A stretch of 7,559 nucleotides of DNA, taken from assembly GCA_030154385.1 (NCBI GenBank), contig JASKJZ010000118.1:1-7559 (forward strand), written 5' to 3'. Under the pieces are notes generated by a model. It did no database searches and was not told the DNA's origin. It saw only the letters and a program-made list of their open reading frames with translations. This DNA is from Clostridiales bacterium. Its GTDB lineage: Bacteria; Bacillota_A; Clostridia; Lachnospirales; Lachnospiraceae. Position 1 is the stretch's first letter, and every line of letters starts with the position of its first letter. The position numbers and the translations under genes are program-made. Shown here one piece after another: positions 1 through 6,527 of the stretch.

Positions 1-1097
1 ATTTGGGTAATTGTCATACCCGTAAATTTTTGATTCTTTTTTGTCTTTAGGGTCGTGACCCGAATGTTTTCAAAGCCAATGGAGGATACCAAATTTTCAA
101 ATTCCGTAGAAGAGCTTTTTAGTATTTGGGTAAGTTCTTCTCTCTTTTTACGATCCTTTAGACGTTCCACAATTTTTTCATATCCCCCCTCCAAAAACTC
201 TGGTGGAAGAATCTGTATCAGCTGGGTGGAACCTGCCGTGTATGGATAGACATCACAAGTCACATCCATTCCTTCTTTTCTTGCATCTTCTATCAGGCCT
301 AATACGGTATCCACACCGTGTCCCCAATTACGTTTTCCAATGCATTTTAGATGACTGATATGAAGCGGAACGTTTAGCCTTCTGGCAATTTCGATTACTT
401 CTTCTACCGATTCCCGAAAGATATCACCTTCACCGCGGATGTGCGTCACCAACGGCACGTTATAATCACGCATAGGGGCTAATACTTCAACAAAATCCTC
501 CAATGTATAGTTATATTCGGGAGCGTAGACAATTCCCAGGCTGACGCCTAATGCTCCATTTTGAAGTGCTTGCAAAATATATTGCTGCGCTTCATTAAGC
601 TCCTCTTTACTAAGTGCTCCTGTTTCATATCCCTTTACCGCTGCTCGAACCGTCCCATTTCCGAGCAGCATGCCAACATGAATCGGAAGATTTTGCTTCT
701 TTAATACCTCCATATAGCTTTTATAATCCCAAAAAGAATCCGCATTATCCACCTCTCCTATGATAGCCTTTAAGAACTTAAGGATTTCTTCCTTTCGATT
801 CTTTGGGCATGGAACAATACTTAGTCCACAATTTCCATTTACAATCGTCGTTAAACCCTGTCTTACCTCAAGTTCTCCAAAGGACTTACGAAAAACATTA
901 GCATCCGCATGACGATGAATGTCAATAAATCCTGGGCAAACATATTGACCGGATGCATCAATTAGCTGTCTTGCAGCCGCATTCATTTCTTTTGATAGCC
1001 ATACAATTTTCCCATCCTGTATGGCTAAATCGGATGGATACGGCTTCCTGCCAGTTCCATCGATCACAATTCCATTTTTTATCACATAATCAAACAT
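1..1097 (-). CDS. N-acyl-D-amino-acid deacylase (D-aminoacylase family amidohydrolase), C-terminus cut off by window edge
   Basis: The first 365 residues are visible and the frame stays open to base 1; family members are usually about 480-530 residues. Members hydrolyse the amide bond of N-acyl-D-amino acids in the cytoplasm, using zinc in a TIM-barrel amidohydrolase fold. Visible metal-site motifs in order are GFIDIHRHAD (H61, H63), VNGNCG (C90), THIRGEGD (H219) and HISHLK (H246, H249). The H61/H63/C90 spacing equals that of the H67/H69/C96 ligands I recall for Alcaligenes D-aminoacylase, and H219 and H249 fit its two later histidines; the late catalytic Asp would lie near or beyond the edge. 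The start ATG at 1097 has GGAAG 8 bases upstream and begins 3 bases after the stop of the preceding transporter gene, so it is the third gene of that operon and probably translationally coupled. Acyl group and amino acid specificity cannot be read; an N-acyl-D-glutamate deacylase or a related amidohydrolase remains possible. Confidence 0.88.
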   Translation of the reverse strand, partial: MFDYVIKNGIVIDGTGRKPYPSDLAIQDGKIVWLSKEMNAAARQLIDASGQYVCPGFIDIHRHADANVFRKSFGELEVRQGLTTIVNGNCGLSIVPCPKNRKEEILKFLKAIIGEVDNADSFWDYKSYMEVLKKQNLPIHVGMLLGNGTVRAAVKGYETGALSKEELNEAQQYILQALQNGALGVSLGIVYAPEYNYTLEDFVEVLAPMRDYNVPLVTHIRGEGDIFRESVEEVIEIARRLNVPLHISHLKCIGKRNWGHGVDTVLGLIEDARKEGMDVTCDVYPYTAGSTQLIQILPPEFLEGGYEKIVERLKDRKKREELTQILKSSSTEFENLVSSIGFENIRVTTLKTKKNQKFTGMTITQ

Positions 1098-1100
1098 ATT

Positions 1101-1601
1101 TTACACTTCCTTCTTACTATCCATCATAGTGCATTTACCAGAAGTGTCAAGTATTGTCTCATTTTCTTTCTTATCATCAAAATACATCGACAGTAACATT
1201 CCCACTAATACACATAGTGCTCCTGTAGCTTGTTCCTTTGAAAAGACACCTTGCCGAAGAGAATCAAAAATAAGACCTGCTCCAATTTGACCGACAAATA
1301 GTAAAAGTGTCATATAAAAAGAGGGTATTTTTACGACCGTTAAGTTCAATAAGAATACTGCTAGGACTCCAAGAATCCCTCCAAAGTACCAAATCGGAGA
1401 AAGGTGTATAGTCCATAGCAGATGTATATCCTCTCCCCCTCCAAAGATAAAAAAAACAACGATTGCCGTCAGCGTCCCAAAAAAGAAATTATAAAAGGTA
1501 CTCGTAAGCAAGCTTGTTTCCTTTGCAAATCTAGCGTTTAAAGTCCTTGCAACAACAATGGATACGCCTGCAAGAAATGACAAAATGATTCCAATTATCA
1601 T
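1101..1601 (-). CDS. DMT superfamily YdcZ/DUF606 small membrane protein, second of a pair
   Basis: The 166-residue protein has five hydrophobic segments at about 3-18, 31-53, 70-90, 95-112 and 125-140. The signature-like GQIGAGLIFD lies at 104-113, matching the corresponding stretch of its partner gene. The family belongs to the drug/metabolite transporter superfamily; substrates are mostly unknown. Positive charge lies in loop 1 (R19, R24, K27), at K91, and in the C-terminal tail, while loop 2 is acidic, which predicts N-out/C-in. That is opposite to the partner. A hydrophilic tail of about 25 residues (142-166) is longer than usual. The ribosome site GGGAGG overlaps the partner's stop codon and lies 8 bases before the ATG. 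The next gene, the deacylase, starts 3 bases after the stop. It may be half of a heterodimeric importer or exporter for the deacylase's substrate or product (inference). Confidence 0.85.
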   Translation of the reverse strand: MIIGIILSFLAGVSIVVARTLNARFAKETSLLTSTFYNFFFGTLTAIVVFFIFGGGEDIHLLWTIHLSPIWYFGGILGVLAVFLLNLTVVKIPSFYMTLLLFVGQIGAGLIFDSLRQGVFSKEQATGALCVLVGMLLSMYFDDKKENETILDTSGKCTMMDSKKEV

Positions 1602-1609
1602 CCTATTTT

Positions 1610-1615
1610 CCTCCC
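1610..1615 (-). promoter_or_regulatory. Ribosome binding site overlapping upstream stop codon
   Basis: GGGAGG on the minus strand shares its first base with the TAG stop of the first YdcZ-type gene (1617-1615) and lies 8 bases from the ATG at 1601. This arrangement favours coupled, near-equal synthesis of the two transporter halves. Confidence 0.7.
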
Positions 1616-2037
1616 TATAAGAAAATGAGTATTAGGATACCAGCTCCTGTAAATGCAAAACCAATCAGTTTTTTTCGTGCAAAGGAGCGACGCTTCATCC
1701 CAAACCATCCAAATTGATCAATCAAGACTGAGGCAACGCTCTGACCGAGAAGCCCTATACCAAGAATGGCAGAAACTCCCATACTCTGATACGACACATT
1801 GTTCGCCACGGTTGTAAAAACGCCGATGCTTCCCCCTAAAAAATATAAAAAAGGCAGCTCCTTTGGTAAGCGAAGATCACTTCTTTTCCATACTACAATT
1901 CCTGTAATTAATACAAGTCCAATCAAATGAATCAAAATTGTTGCACTATAAGCTCCAAAAGCAGCCGTCAAAGTTCCATTAAGCACAATCATAGACGCAA
2001 CAATAATACCAGTTATCCAGGTCAATATATAATACAC
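1615..2037 (-). CDS. DMT superfamily YdcZ/DUF606 small membrane protein, first of a pair (GTG start)
   Basis: The 140-residue protein is of normal length for a YdcZ/DUF606 protein and has five hydrophobic segments at about 4-26, 31-50, 62-80, 88-110 and 124-140. The family-like stretch GQSVASVLIDQFGWFG lies at 98-113. Positive residues cluster in loops 2 (K51, R52, R56, K59) and 4 (K115, R116, R117, R121, K122, K123), so the N-terminus and both those loops should face the cytoplasm and the C-terminus the outside. The start codon is GTG at 2037, chosen because GGAGG (2046-2050) sits 8 bases upstream and no in-frame ATG lies nearby. It leads the operon with its paralogue and the deacylase, and is divergent from the Crp/Fnr-type regulator. 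Transport substrate is unknown. Confidence 0.87.
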   Translation of the reverse strand: MYYILTWITGIIVASMIVLNGTLTAAFGAYSATILIHLIGLVLITGIVVWKRSDLRLPKELPFLYFLGGSIGVFTTVANNVSYQSMGVSAILGIGLLGQSVASVLIDQFGWFGMKRRSFARKKLIGFAFTGAGILILIFL

Positions 2038-2076
2038 CCTAACATCCTCCTTTACGTTATTCTTTTTTCACTTAAA

Positions 2077-2105
2077 ATCATAATCGGTATTTACATAATT
2101 CTGAT
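2077..2105 (-). promoter_or_regulatory. Predicted promoter of the YdcZ-pair/deacylase operon
   Basis: Reading leftward, TATGAT (2082-2077) is a good -10. The -35 position 17 bases upstream (2105-2100, ATCAGA) does not resemble TTGACA. A weak -35 preceded by a palindrome centred about 42 bases upstream of the expected start (near 2070) fits an activator-dependent class II promoter of the Crp/Fnr kind. The leader of about 30 bases ends in the GGAGG site for the GTG start. The -10 choice is by eye. Confidence 0.5.
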
Positions 2106-2119
2106 ATGACGAATGTCAT
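2106..2119. promoter_or_regulatory. Palindromic operator ATGAC-N4-GTCAT, candidate Crp/Fnr-family site
   Basis: ATGAC and GTCAT are perfect inverted arms around GAAT. The centre (2112.5) falls at about -41.5 from the expected start of the rightward regulator promoter and about -42.5 from that of the leftward operon promoter, the standard class II position for Crp/Fnr activators. The size matches Crp/Fnr sites but the sequence differs from TGTGA-N6-TCACA, and the regulator's recognition helix also differs from Crp. Binding by the adjacent regulator is an inference. Confidence 0.55.
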
Positions 2120-2147
2120 GTTCCGAATAAAAAAAATATGCTACAAT
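2119..2147 (+). promoter_or_regulatory. Predicted promoter of the YeiL-like regulator gene
   Basis: TACAAT (2142-2147) is a near-consensus -10. The hexamer 17 bases upstream (2119-2124, TGTTCC) is a poor -35 and touches the 14-bp palindrome, so activation or autoregulation is plausible. The expected start is near 2154. The -10 opens the 19-bp box shared with the araC-type promoter. Confidence 0.55.
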
Positions 2148-2160
2148 GATACCAGAGTCA
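2142..2160 (+). repeat. 19-bp promoter box, copy 1
   Basis: TACAATGATACCAGAGTCA covers the -10 and the presumed transcription start. It matches 17 of 19 positions of the minus-strand box at 7475-7457 in front of the AraC-type gene, including an exact run of 13 (AATGATACCAGAG). Its position suggests an operator for a shared repressor or a shared initial transcribed sequence; which one cannot be told from sequence. Confidence 0.6.
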
Positions 2161-2164
2161 AAAA

Positions 2165-2199
2165 GTCATGTGTTTCATGCTTGCATGAAAAAACATGAC
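2165..2199. promoter_or_regulatory. 35-bp dyad in the regulator leader; possible leftward terminator
   Basis: The arms are GTCATG-TG-TTTCATGC and GCATGAAA-AAA-CATGAC around TT. The inner 8-bp arms and outer 6-bp arms pair perfectly, separated by a 2-versus-3 internal mismatch. The outer arms repeat the GTCAT/ATGAC half-sites of the operator at 2106-2119. It lies about 10 bases downstream of the predicted start, so it could be a leader hairpin or a second operator. On the minus strand the stem is followed by TTTTT, so it could also stop leftward transcription before the YdcZ operon. Confidence 0.6.
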
Positions 2200-2226
2200 C
2201 TTGAGAAATCCACCCTTTGAGGTTTT

Positions 2227-2231
2227 GGAGG
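2227..2231 (+). promoter_or_regulatory. Ribosome binding site that fixes the regulator start at 2241
   Basis: GGAGG lies 9 bases before the ATG at 2241. The in-frame TTG at 2217 and ATG at 2232 are upstream of or directly against this site, so neither is a credible start. Confidence 0.75.
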
Positions 2232-2240
2232 ATGCAAAAA

Positions 2241-2912
2241 ATGAAAAAGCGAAACTTGTCTGAAAACGAGAAAAACTACCTGAGCACTTACCCAATTCCA
2301 GATAGCCTAAAGCAAGAAGCAGTGACACTCACATTTGAAAAAGGGGAACTGCTTTCCAGGCAAGGAGAGTTCTTTCCCTATCTCTTTTTTTTAACAAAGG
2401 GTAAGGTCAAAGTATGCATCACGGAGGCAAATGGCAAGAATCTTTTGCTTCGCTTTTATTATGCCGGTTCTATGCTTGGAAGCGTTGAGCTCTTTTTGAA
2501 AGGTCATGCCACCACGACCGTTACCGCGATAACAGCAGTTACCGGTATCGGACTTCCTATGAACGCTTGCATCCGACAAAGCACACTTGATACGCCCTTT
2601 GTCCATTTTATTGCACAGTCGATGGCGATTACCTTTGATAAAAGTTCAAAGCGAAATGCAGCAAATATGCTCTATCCTTCTGAGGTTCGTCTTTGTGCCT
2701 ATATTGAAGCAACCAATGAAAATGGTCGTTTTGAAGAAAACTTAACCGAAATTGCAGATCTTTTAGGTGTCAGTTATCGTCATTTACTTCGCAATATATC
2801 ACTTCTTTGTACACTTGGCATCCTAAAAAAAATGTCCCGAACTGCTTATCGGATTCAAGATCCAAAAGCACTCCGGGACATGGCAAGTGACTGTTATCTG
2901 ATTTATGAATAG
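2241..2912 (+). CDS. YeiL-like Crp/Fnr-family transcriptional regulator
   Basis: The 223-residue protein has an N-terminal cyclic-nucleotide-binding-type beta barrel at about 28-118 (with GELLSRQGEFFPYLFFLTKGKVKV at its start), a dimer helix at about 119-160, and a C-terminal winged helix-turn-helix at about 167-207. The segment DLLGVSYRHLL (173-183) closely resembles EYLGVSYRHLL as I recall it from E. coli YeiL, which places it in that branch. The recognition helix lacks the R-E-x3-R pattern of Crp, and there is no FNR-type N-terminal cysteine cluster; the five cysteines (60, 110, 152, 190, 218) are scattered, so the signal is unknown. It is divergent from the YdcZ pair/deacylase operon and probably controls it, and perhaps itself through the palindrome at 2106-2119. 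Its stop codon directly abuts that of the convergent kinase gene. Confidence 0.88.
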   Translation: MKKRNLSENEKNYLSTYPIPDSLKQEAVTLTFEKGELLSRQGEFFPYLFFLTKGKVKVCITEANGKNLLLRFYYAGSMLGSVELFLKGHATTTVTAITAVTGIGLPMNACIRQSTLDTPFVHFIAQSMAITFDKSSKRNAANMLYPSEVRLCAYIEATNENGRFEENLTEIADLLGVSYRHLLRNISLLCTLGILKKMSRTAYRIQDPKALRDMASDCYLIYE

Positions 2913-4370
2913 TTAGAAAATTTCTTTTAGTGCTGGATAAATTTTTCTAAATTTCTGATATTTATCTTCATATGCTGCAACAAGCTCTGGCTCTGGAGAA
3001 ACCATGTCAATAACCTTAACAATTTTCTCTGCTGCCTCTTCTACTGTCTTGTATTCACCGCAGCCAACTGCTGCAAGCATAGCGCCTCCAAGTGCTGGTC
3101 CTTCTTCACTTTCGATTCGCTCTACTGGAAGATTTAATATATTGGCCATCATACGAATCCACAGTGGACTTTTTGCTCCGCCTCCACTGATTTTCGTTTT
3201 TTCAATATGAATTCCCAGTGACTTAGCAACCTCATAGGAATCGCGAAGTGCGAAGGTCACACCTTCTAAAATCGCCTGTGTCATATCTGTTCGTGTCGTA
3301 TCCATCGACATACCAAAGAATACCCCTCTTGCCTTTGGATCATTATGCGGCGAACGCTCACCCATCAAGTAGGGAAGGAAAAAGACATTATTTTGCCCAA
3401 GTTCACCAATTCCTTCTTGTTCCTTTGCAAAATCTTTCGTTCCGATAATTTCCTCCATCCACCATTTATTACAAGAGGCGGCACTCAACATACATCCCAT
3501 CAAATGATAGCTGCCGTCTGCATGCGCAAACGCATGGAGTGCATTGTTCTTATCAACCGCAAAATTCTTACTGGATATAAAAATGGTTCCAGAGGTACCA
3601 AGCGAAATATTACAGCTGCCATCACCAACGGTTCCGGTTCCAACCGCCGCAGCCGCATTATCCCCTGCTCCCGCAATTACTTTTACCTGCGAGGAAAAAC
3701 CAAGCTCCTTCGCAACTTCTTCCTGCAAAGTTCCGACAACCTCATAGCTTTCAAAGATAGTCGCTAGCTGACTTTCTTTTACTTCGCAGATTTCCATCAT
3801 TTCCTTTGACCAGCACTTATGCTCCACATCCATTAAAAGCATGCCTGACGCATCCGAAACATCCGTACAGTGAACCCCTGAGAGTTTATACGCAATGTAA
3901 TCCTTCGGGAGCATTATCTTTTCTATCGAAGCAAACAACTCTGGCTCATGCTTTTTCATCCATAAAAGTTTTGGTGCGGTAAATCCGGCAAACGCAATGT
4001 TAGCGGTATACTTGGATAACGTTTCTTTTCCAACGACCTGGTTTAGATAATCGGTTTCTTCCATTGTGCGGCCATCATTCCAAAGAATAGCCGGACGAAT
4101 AACCTGATCCTCTTTATTTAGAACAACAAGACCATGCATCTGCCCTCCAAAGCTGATACCTGCCACGTTTTCTTTGTCCACATCAACAGTCAGCTCCTTA
4201 AGGCCCTCTATCGTTGCCTTCCACCAATCCTCTGGATTTTGTTCTGACCAGCCCGGGTGAGGGAAATTAAGAGGGTATTCCTTCGAAACAATTTTCACGA
4301 TGGTGCCATCTGCCTCCATAAGCAAAAGCTTAACTGCAGACGTGCCCAAATCTACACCGATATATAGCAT
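2913..4370 (-). CDS. xylB: Xylulokinase-type FGGY carbohydrate kinase
   Basis: The 485-residue protein is of full length for xylulokinase. This cytoplasmic enzyme phosphorylates a ketopentose, classically D-xylulose to xylulose 5-phosphate, with ATP. It has two actin-like FGGY domains. The N-terminal nucleotide loop YIGVDLGTSAVK is at 3-14, the sugar-binding GGQMHG at 75-80 (the MHG typical of XylB), the catalytic base D237 in AGAGDNAAAAVG at 233-244, GERSPHND at 337-344, and the glycine-rich SGGGAKSPLW at 395-404. The ATG at 4370 has GGAG 6 bases upstream. It is the last gene of the cassette, 15 bases after the isomerase stop. Pairing with a COG2407 isomerase rather than a XylA-type xylose isomerase means the true ketose could be D-ribulose, L-ribulose or L-xylulose; D-xylulose is favoured by the motifs alone. 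Confidence 0.9.
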   Translation of the reverse strand: MLYIGVDLGTSAVKLLLMEADGTIVKIVSKEYPLNFPHPGWSEQNPEDWWKATIEGLKELTVDVDKENVAGISFGGQMHGLVVLNKEDQVIRPAILWNDGRTMEETDYLNQVVGKETLSKYTANIAFAGFTAPKLLWMKKHEPELFASIEKIMLPKDYIAYKLSGVHCTDVSDASGMLLMDVEHKCWSKEMMEICEVKESQLATIFESYEVVGTLQEEVAKELGFSSQVKVIAGAGDNAAAAVGTGTVGDGSCNISLGTSGTIFISSKNFAVDKNNALHAFAHADGSYHLMGCMLSAASCNKWWMEEIIGTKDFAKEQEGIGELGQNNVFFLPYLMGERSPHNDPKARGVFFGMSMDTTRTDMTQAILEGVTFALRDSYEVAKSLGIHIEKTKISGGGAKSPLWIRMMANILNLPVERIESEEGPALGGAMLAAVGCGEYKTVEEAAEKIVKVIDMVSPEPELVAAYEDKYQKFRKIYPALKEIF

Positions 4371-4385
4371 AGCGTTCTCCTTTCT

Positions 4386-5861
4386 TTAGCTGAATGGATT
4401 CTCTGTTTTATAGAGCATACCTTTTGGCTGATTAAATCCAATTTCCTCTACTTCAACACCAACATATTTGAATACTTCATAAATAGCTTTTCCAAAATGT
4501 CCAAAAGCAACCGCTCCATGATGTGGATAATTTCCTTCAATCAAAACATGACGATAAAATCTTCCCATTTCTGGAATTGCAAAAATACCGATTGCTCCAA
4601 AGGAACGTGTCGCAACTGGAAGCACTTCACCTTGTGCAATATAACCACGAAGCTTTGCATCTGCCGTGCTTTGCAGGCGGAAGAAGGTAATATCCCCTGG
4701 AATAATATCTCCCTCAAGGGTTCCCTGTGTTACTTCCTCTGGCAGATTTCTTGCCATAATCATCTGATATTTCATTGCGCAGAAGGATAGCTTGGAAGAA
4801 GCGGTATTTCCACAATGGAAGCCCATAAACGTATCCTTTAGAGTATAATCAAATTTGCCCTTGATTTCGGATTCATACATATCACCTGGTACACTGTTGT
4901 TGATATCAAGTAAGGTCACCGTATCTTCACTCACAACGGTACCAATAAATTCACTTAATGCACCATAAATATCAACCTCACATGATACTGGGATGCCTTT
5001 TTCAGCCAAACGACCATTGACATAGCAAGGAACAAAACCAAACTGCGTCTGGAACGCTGGCCAGCATTTTCCAGCGATTACGACATATTCTCTGGAGCCT
5101 TTATGCTTTTCTACCCAGTCAAGCAGTGTAAGCTCATACTGTGCTAATTTTGGAAGGATTTCTGGTTTTAAGTTTCCTGCGCCAAGATCTGCTTCCATAT
5201 CCTTTACAACCTCTGGGATTCTAGGATCATTGTCATGTAATTTGAAGGCTTCAAACAAATCAAGCTCTGAGTTTTCTTCGATTTCCACACCTAAGTTGTA
5301 AAGCTGCTTAATTGGTGCATTGCAAGCTAAGAAATCCTGTGGACGAGGTCCAAAACCAATGATTTTTAAGTTGGTAAGCCCAATTACCGCACGCGCAACC
5401 GGAACAAATTCAGCCATCATGTCTGCACATTCACTTGCAGTTCCCACTGGATACTCTGGAATATAAGCTTTGATGTTACGAAGCTTTAAATTATAGCTTG
5501 CATTGAGCATGCCACAATATGCATCTCCACGTCCCTGTACCAGATTATCCCCGTGTTCTTCGGCTGCTGCAACAAACATAACAGGACCTGCAAATTCTTT
5601 TGCAAGTAAAGTCTCCGAGGTTTCGGGACCGAAGTTTCCTAAGTAAACAACCATAGCATTACAGCCAGCTTCCTTTACTTCTTTTAATGCTTTTTTCATA
5701 TCCAATTCGTTTTCTACGCAGGTTGGACATTCAAAAATTTCTCCATATTTTTCAGTATATGCTTTTACAACCGCTTCTCTTCTTGAAACCGAAAGGGTCA
5801 TTGGAAAGCAGTCTCGGCTTACTGCTACGATTCCTAATTTTACTTGTGGCATGTTGTTCAT
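4386..5861 (-). CDS. L-fucose/L-arabinose isomerase-like protein (COG2407)
   Basis: The 491-residue enzyme should interconvert an aldose and its ketose with a divalent metal in the cytoplasm. The N-terminal part opens with GIVAVSRDCFP (10-20), and the C-terminal fucose-isomerase-type domain starts at about 290. Candidate metal and catalytic residues are E295 in SCEVDIYGAL and D319 in LLDINN; their 24-residue spacing equals that of the E337/D361 pair I recall for E. coli FucI. The late histidine is probably H447 or H448 in NYPHHGAV; H349 in FHCGN is also invariant-looking. It is about 100 residues shorter than E. coli FucI. The start is the ATG at 5861, because GGAGG (5874-5870) lies 8 bases before it; the in-frame ATG at 5876 overlaps that site, so the longer 496-residue reading is rejected. 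It sits between DUF4867 and the kinase and presumably feeds the kinase. Which sugar it uses is unknown; D-arabinose, L-arabinose and L-fucose are candidates from the family. Confidence 0.85.
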   Translation of the reverse strand: MNNMPQVKLGIVAVSRDCFPMTLSVSRREAVVKAYTEKYGEIFECPTCVENELDMKKALKEVKEAGCNAMVVYLGNFGPETSETLLAKEFAGPVMFVAAAEEHGDNLVQGRGDAYCGMLNASYNLKLRNIKAYIPEYPVGTASECADMMAEFVPVARAVIGLTNLKIIGFGPRPQDFLACNAPIKQLYNLGVEIEENSELDLFEAFKLHDNDPRIPEVVKDMEADLGAGNLKPEILPKLAQYELTLLDWVEKHKGSREYVVIAGKCWPAFQTQFGFVPCYVNGRLAEKGIPVSCEVDIYGALSEFIGTVVSEDTVTLLDINNSVPGDMYESEIKGKFDYTLKDTFMGFHCGNTASSKLSFCAMKYQMIMARNLPEEVTQGTLEGDIIPGDITFFRLQSTADAKLRGYIAQGEVLPVATRSFGAIGIFAIPEMGRFYRHVLIEGNYPHHGAVAFGHFGKAIYEVFKYVGVEVEEIGFNQPKGMLYKTENPFS

Positions 5862-5869
5862 TTTTTTAT

Positions 5870-5874
5870 CCTCC
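5870..5874 (-). promoter_or_regulatory. Ribosome binding site that fixes the isomerase start at 5861
   Basis: GGAGG on the minus strand is spaced 8 bases from the ATG at 5861. No comparable site precedes the ATG at 5876, whose own bases run into the GGAGG. Confidence 0.75.
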
Positions 5875-5880
5875 ATAAGA

Positions 5881-6504
5881 TTATTTTATTATTATATTTT
5901 CACTGTTTAATCCCACAAAGCTATTTGCAATATTTGCTTCTTCATGGGAAATCAACCATTTATTTTTGGCAAATAAAAGCTTGTCTTCCTCTGCACCATC
6001 TGGATGTGTTAAAAGATCTGTATTGGTACCCTTTGGTAATACAACCAAATTACGAAAAGCCCCGCCATTTACGCTTACTGGAGCATAGTGCAGTGTCGTT
6101 GCATATAATTCATACACTTCACCAGCTGGTACCAAAAAGGCCTCTACCTTGCTTGTCTGATAGGTATAATCTGCCTCTATATCTTGTTGTTTTCCAAGAA
6201 GCAAGATTAAATCGCTCCAAGCTACTCCAATCTCCGAATTCCTGTGATATTCCAAGGCATCCAGTCGCTGGTTGGTTCCATTGCAGTATCCGACTTGAAT
6301 CGGTAGTCCTCCAAAGAGACTCTCTTTTAGCACTTTGGCTTCCTTTAAGTTTTCTAGCTTTTCATCGGATGGCACATAGATAACCGCATCTGAAGGTGCC
6401 TCTGTTTCTCCTAATACCTGCAATATATCCGATACCTTGTAATCCTTGGTAAGCACTCTCCCGTAGGAGTGAAAGGAAGTATCCTTAATATTTTTAATCT
6501 CCAT
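5881..6504 (-). CDS. DUF4867 family protein, cupin-like, in sugar isomerase/kinase operon
   Basis: The 207-residue soluble protein has no signal peptide or membrane segment. I recognise it as DUF4867, a family of unknown function that I associate with sugar-isomerase clusters in Firmicutes. The middle looks like a beta-rich cupin: GYCNGTNQRLDALEYHRNSEI at 72-92 with E85, H87 and E91 in a possible metal site, and VPAGEVYELYATTLHYAP at 125-142 with H139 as a further candidate ligand, followed by VLPKGTN at 155-161. A cupin active site could serve as a sugar isomerase, mutarotase or epimerase acting beside the COG2407 enzyme, or as a sugar sensor; this is inference. The ATG at 6504 follows GGAG by 7 bases. 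It is the first structural gene of the operon, 76 bases after the AraC-type gene and 19 bases ahead of the isomerase. Confidence 0.75.
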   Translation of the reverse strand: MEIKNIKDTSFHSYGRVLTKDYKVSDILQVLGETEAPSDAVIYVPSDEKLENLKEAKVLKESLFGGLPIQVGYCNGTNQRLDALEYHRNSEIGVAWSDLILLLGKQQDIEADYTYQTSKVEAFLVPAGEVYELYATTLHYAPVSVNGGAFRNLVVLPKGTNTDLLTHPDGAEEDKLLFAKNKWLISHEEANIANSFVGLNSENIIIK

Positions 6505-6527
6505 ACCCTTCTCCTTTCCATTTACTT

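Noticed and set aside
55..249. Rightward open frame of 64 codons near the left edge
   Set aside because: It is opposite the deacylase, whose leftward frame carries clear family motifs through this stretch.
2217..2240. TTG start at 2217 giving a Crp/Fnr-type protein 8 residues longer
   Set aside because: The ribosome site at 2227-2231 lies inside that extension and is correctly spaced only for the ATG at 2241.
2916..2926. AGAAAATTTCT as a terminator between the convergent genes
   Set aside because: An 11-base AT-only palindrome with almost no loop cannot form a stable terminator hairpin.
3345..3767. Rightward open frame of 140 codons opposite the kinase gene
   Set aside because: Antisense shadow of a well-supported FGGY kinase; overlaps other spurious frames in the same stretch and lacks a start signal.
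5862..5876. ATG at 5876 giving an isomerase 5 residues longer
   Set aside because: That ATG runs into the GGAGG site, has no upstream ribosome site, and the ATG at 5861 is correctly spaced.
5844..6383. Rightward open frame of 179 codons opposite DUF4867 and the isomerase start
   Set aside because: It lies antisense to two recognised genes, has no ribosome site, and its residue composition resembles no protein family.
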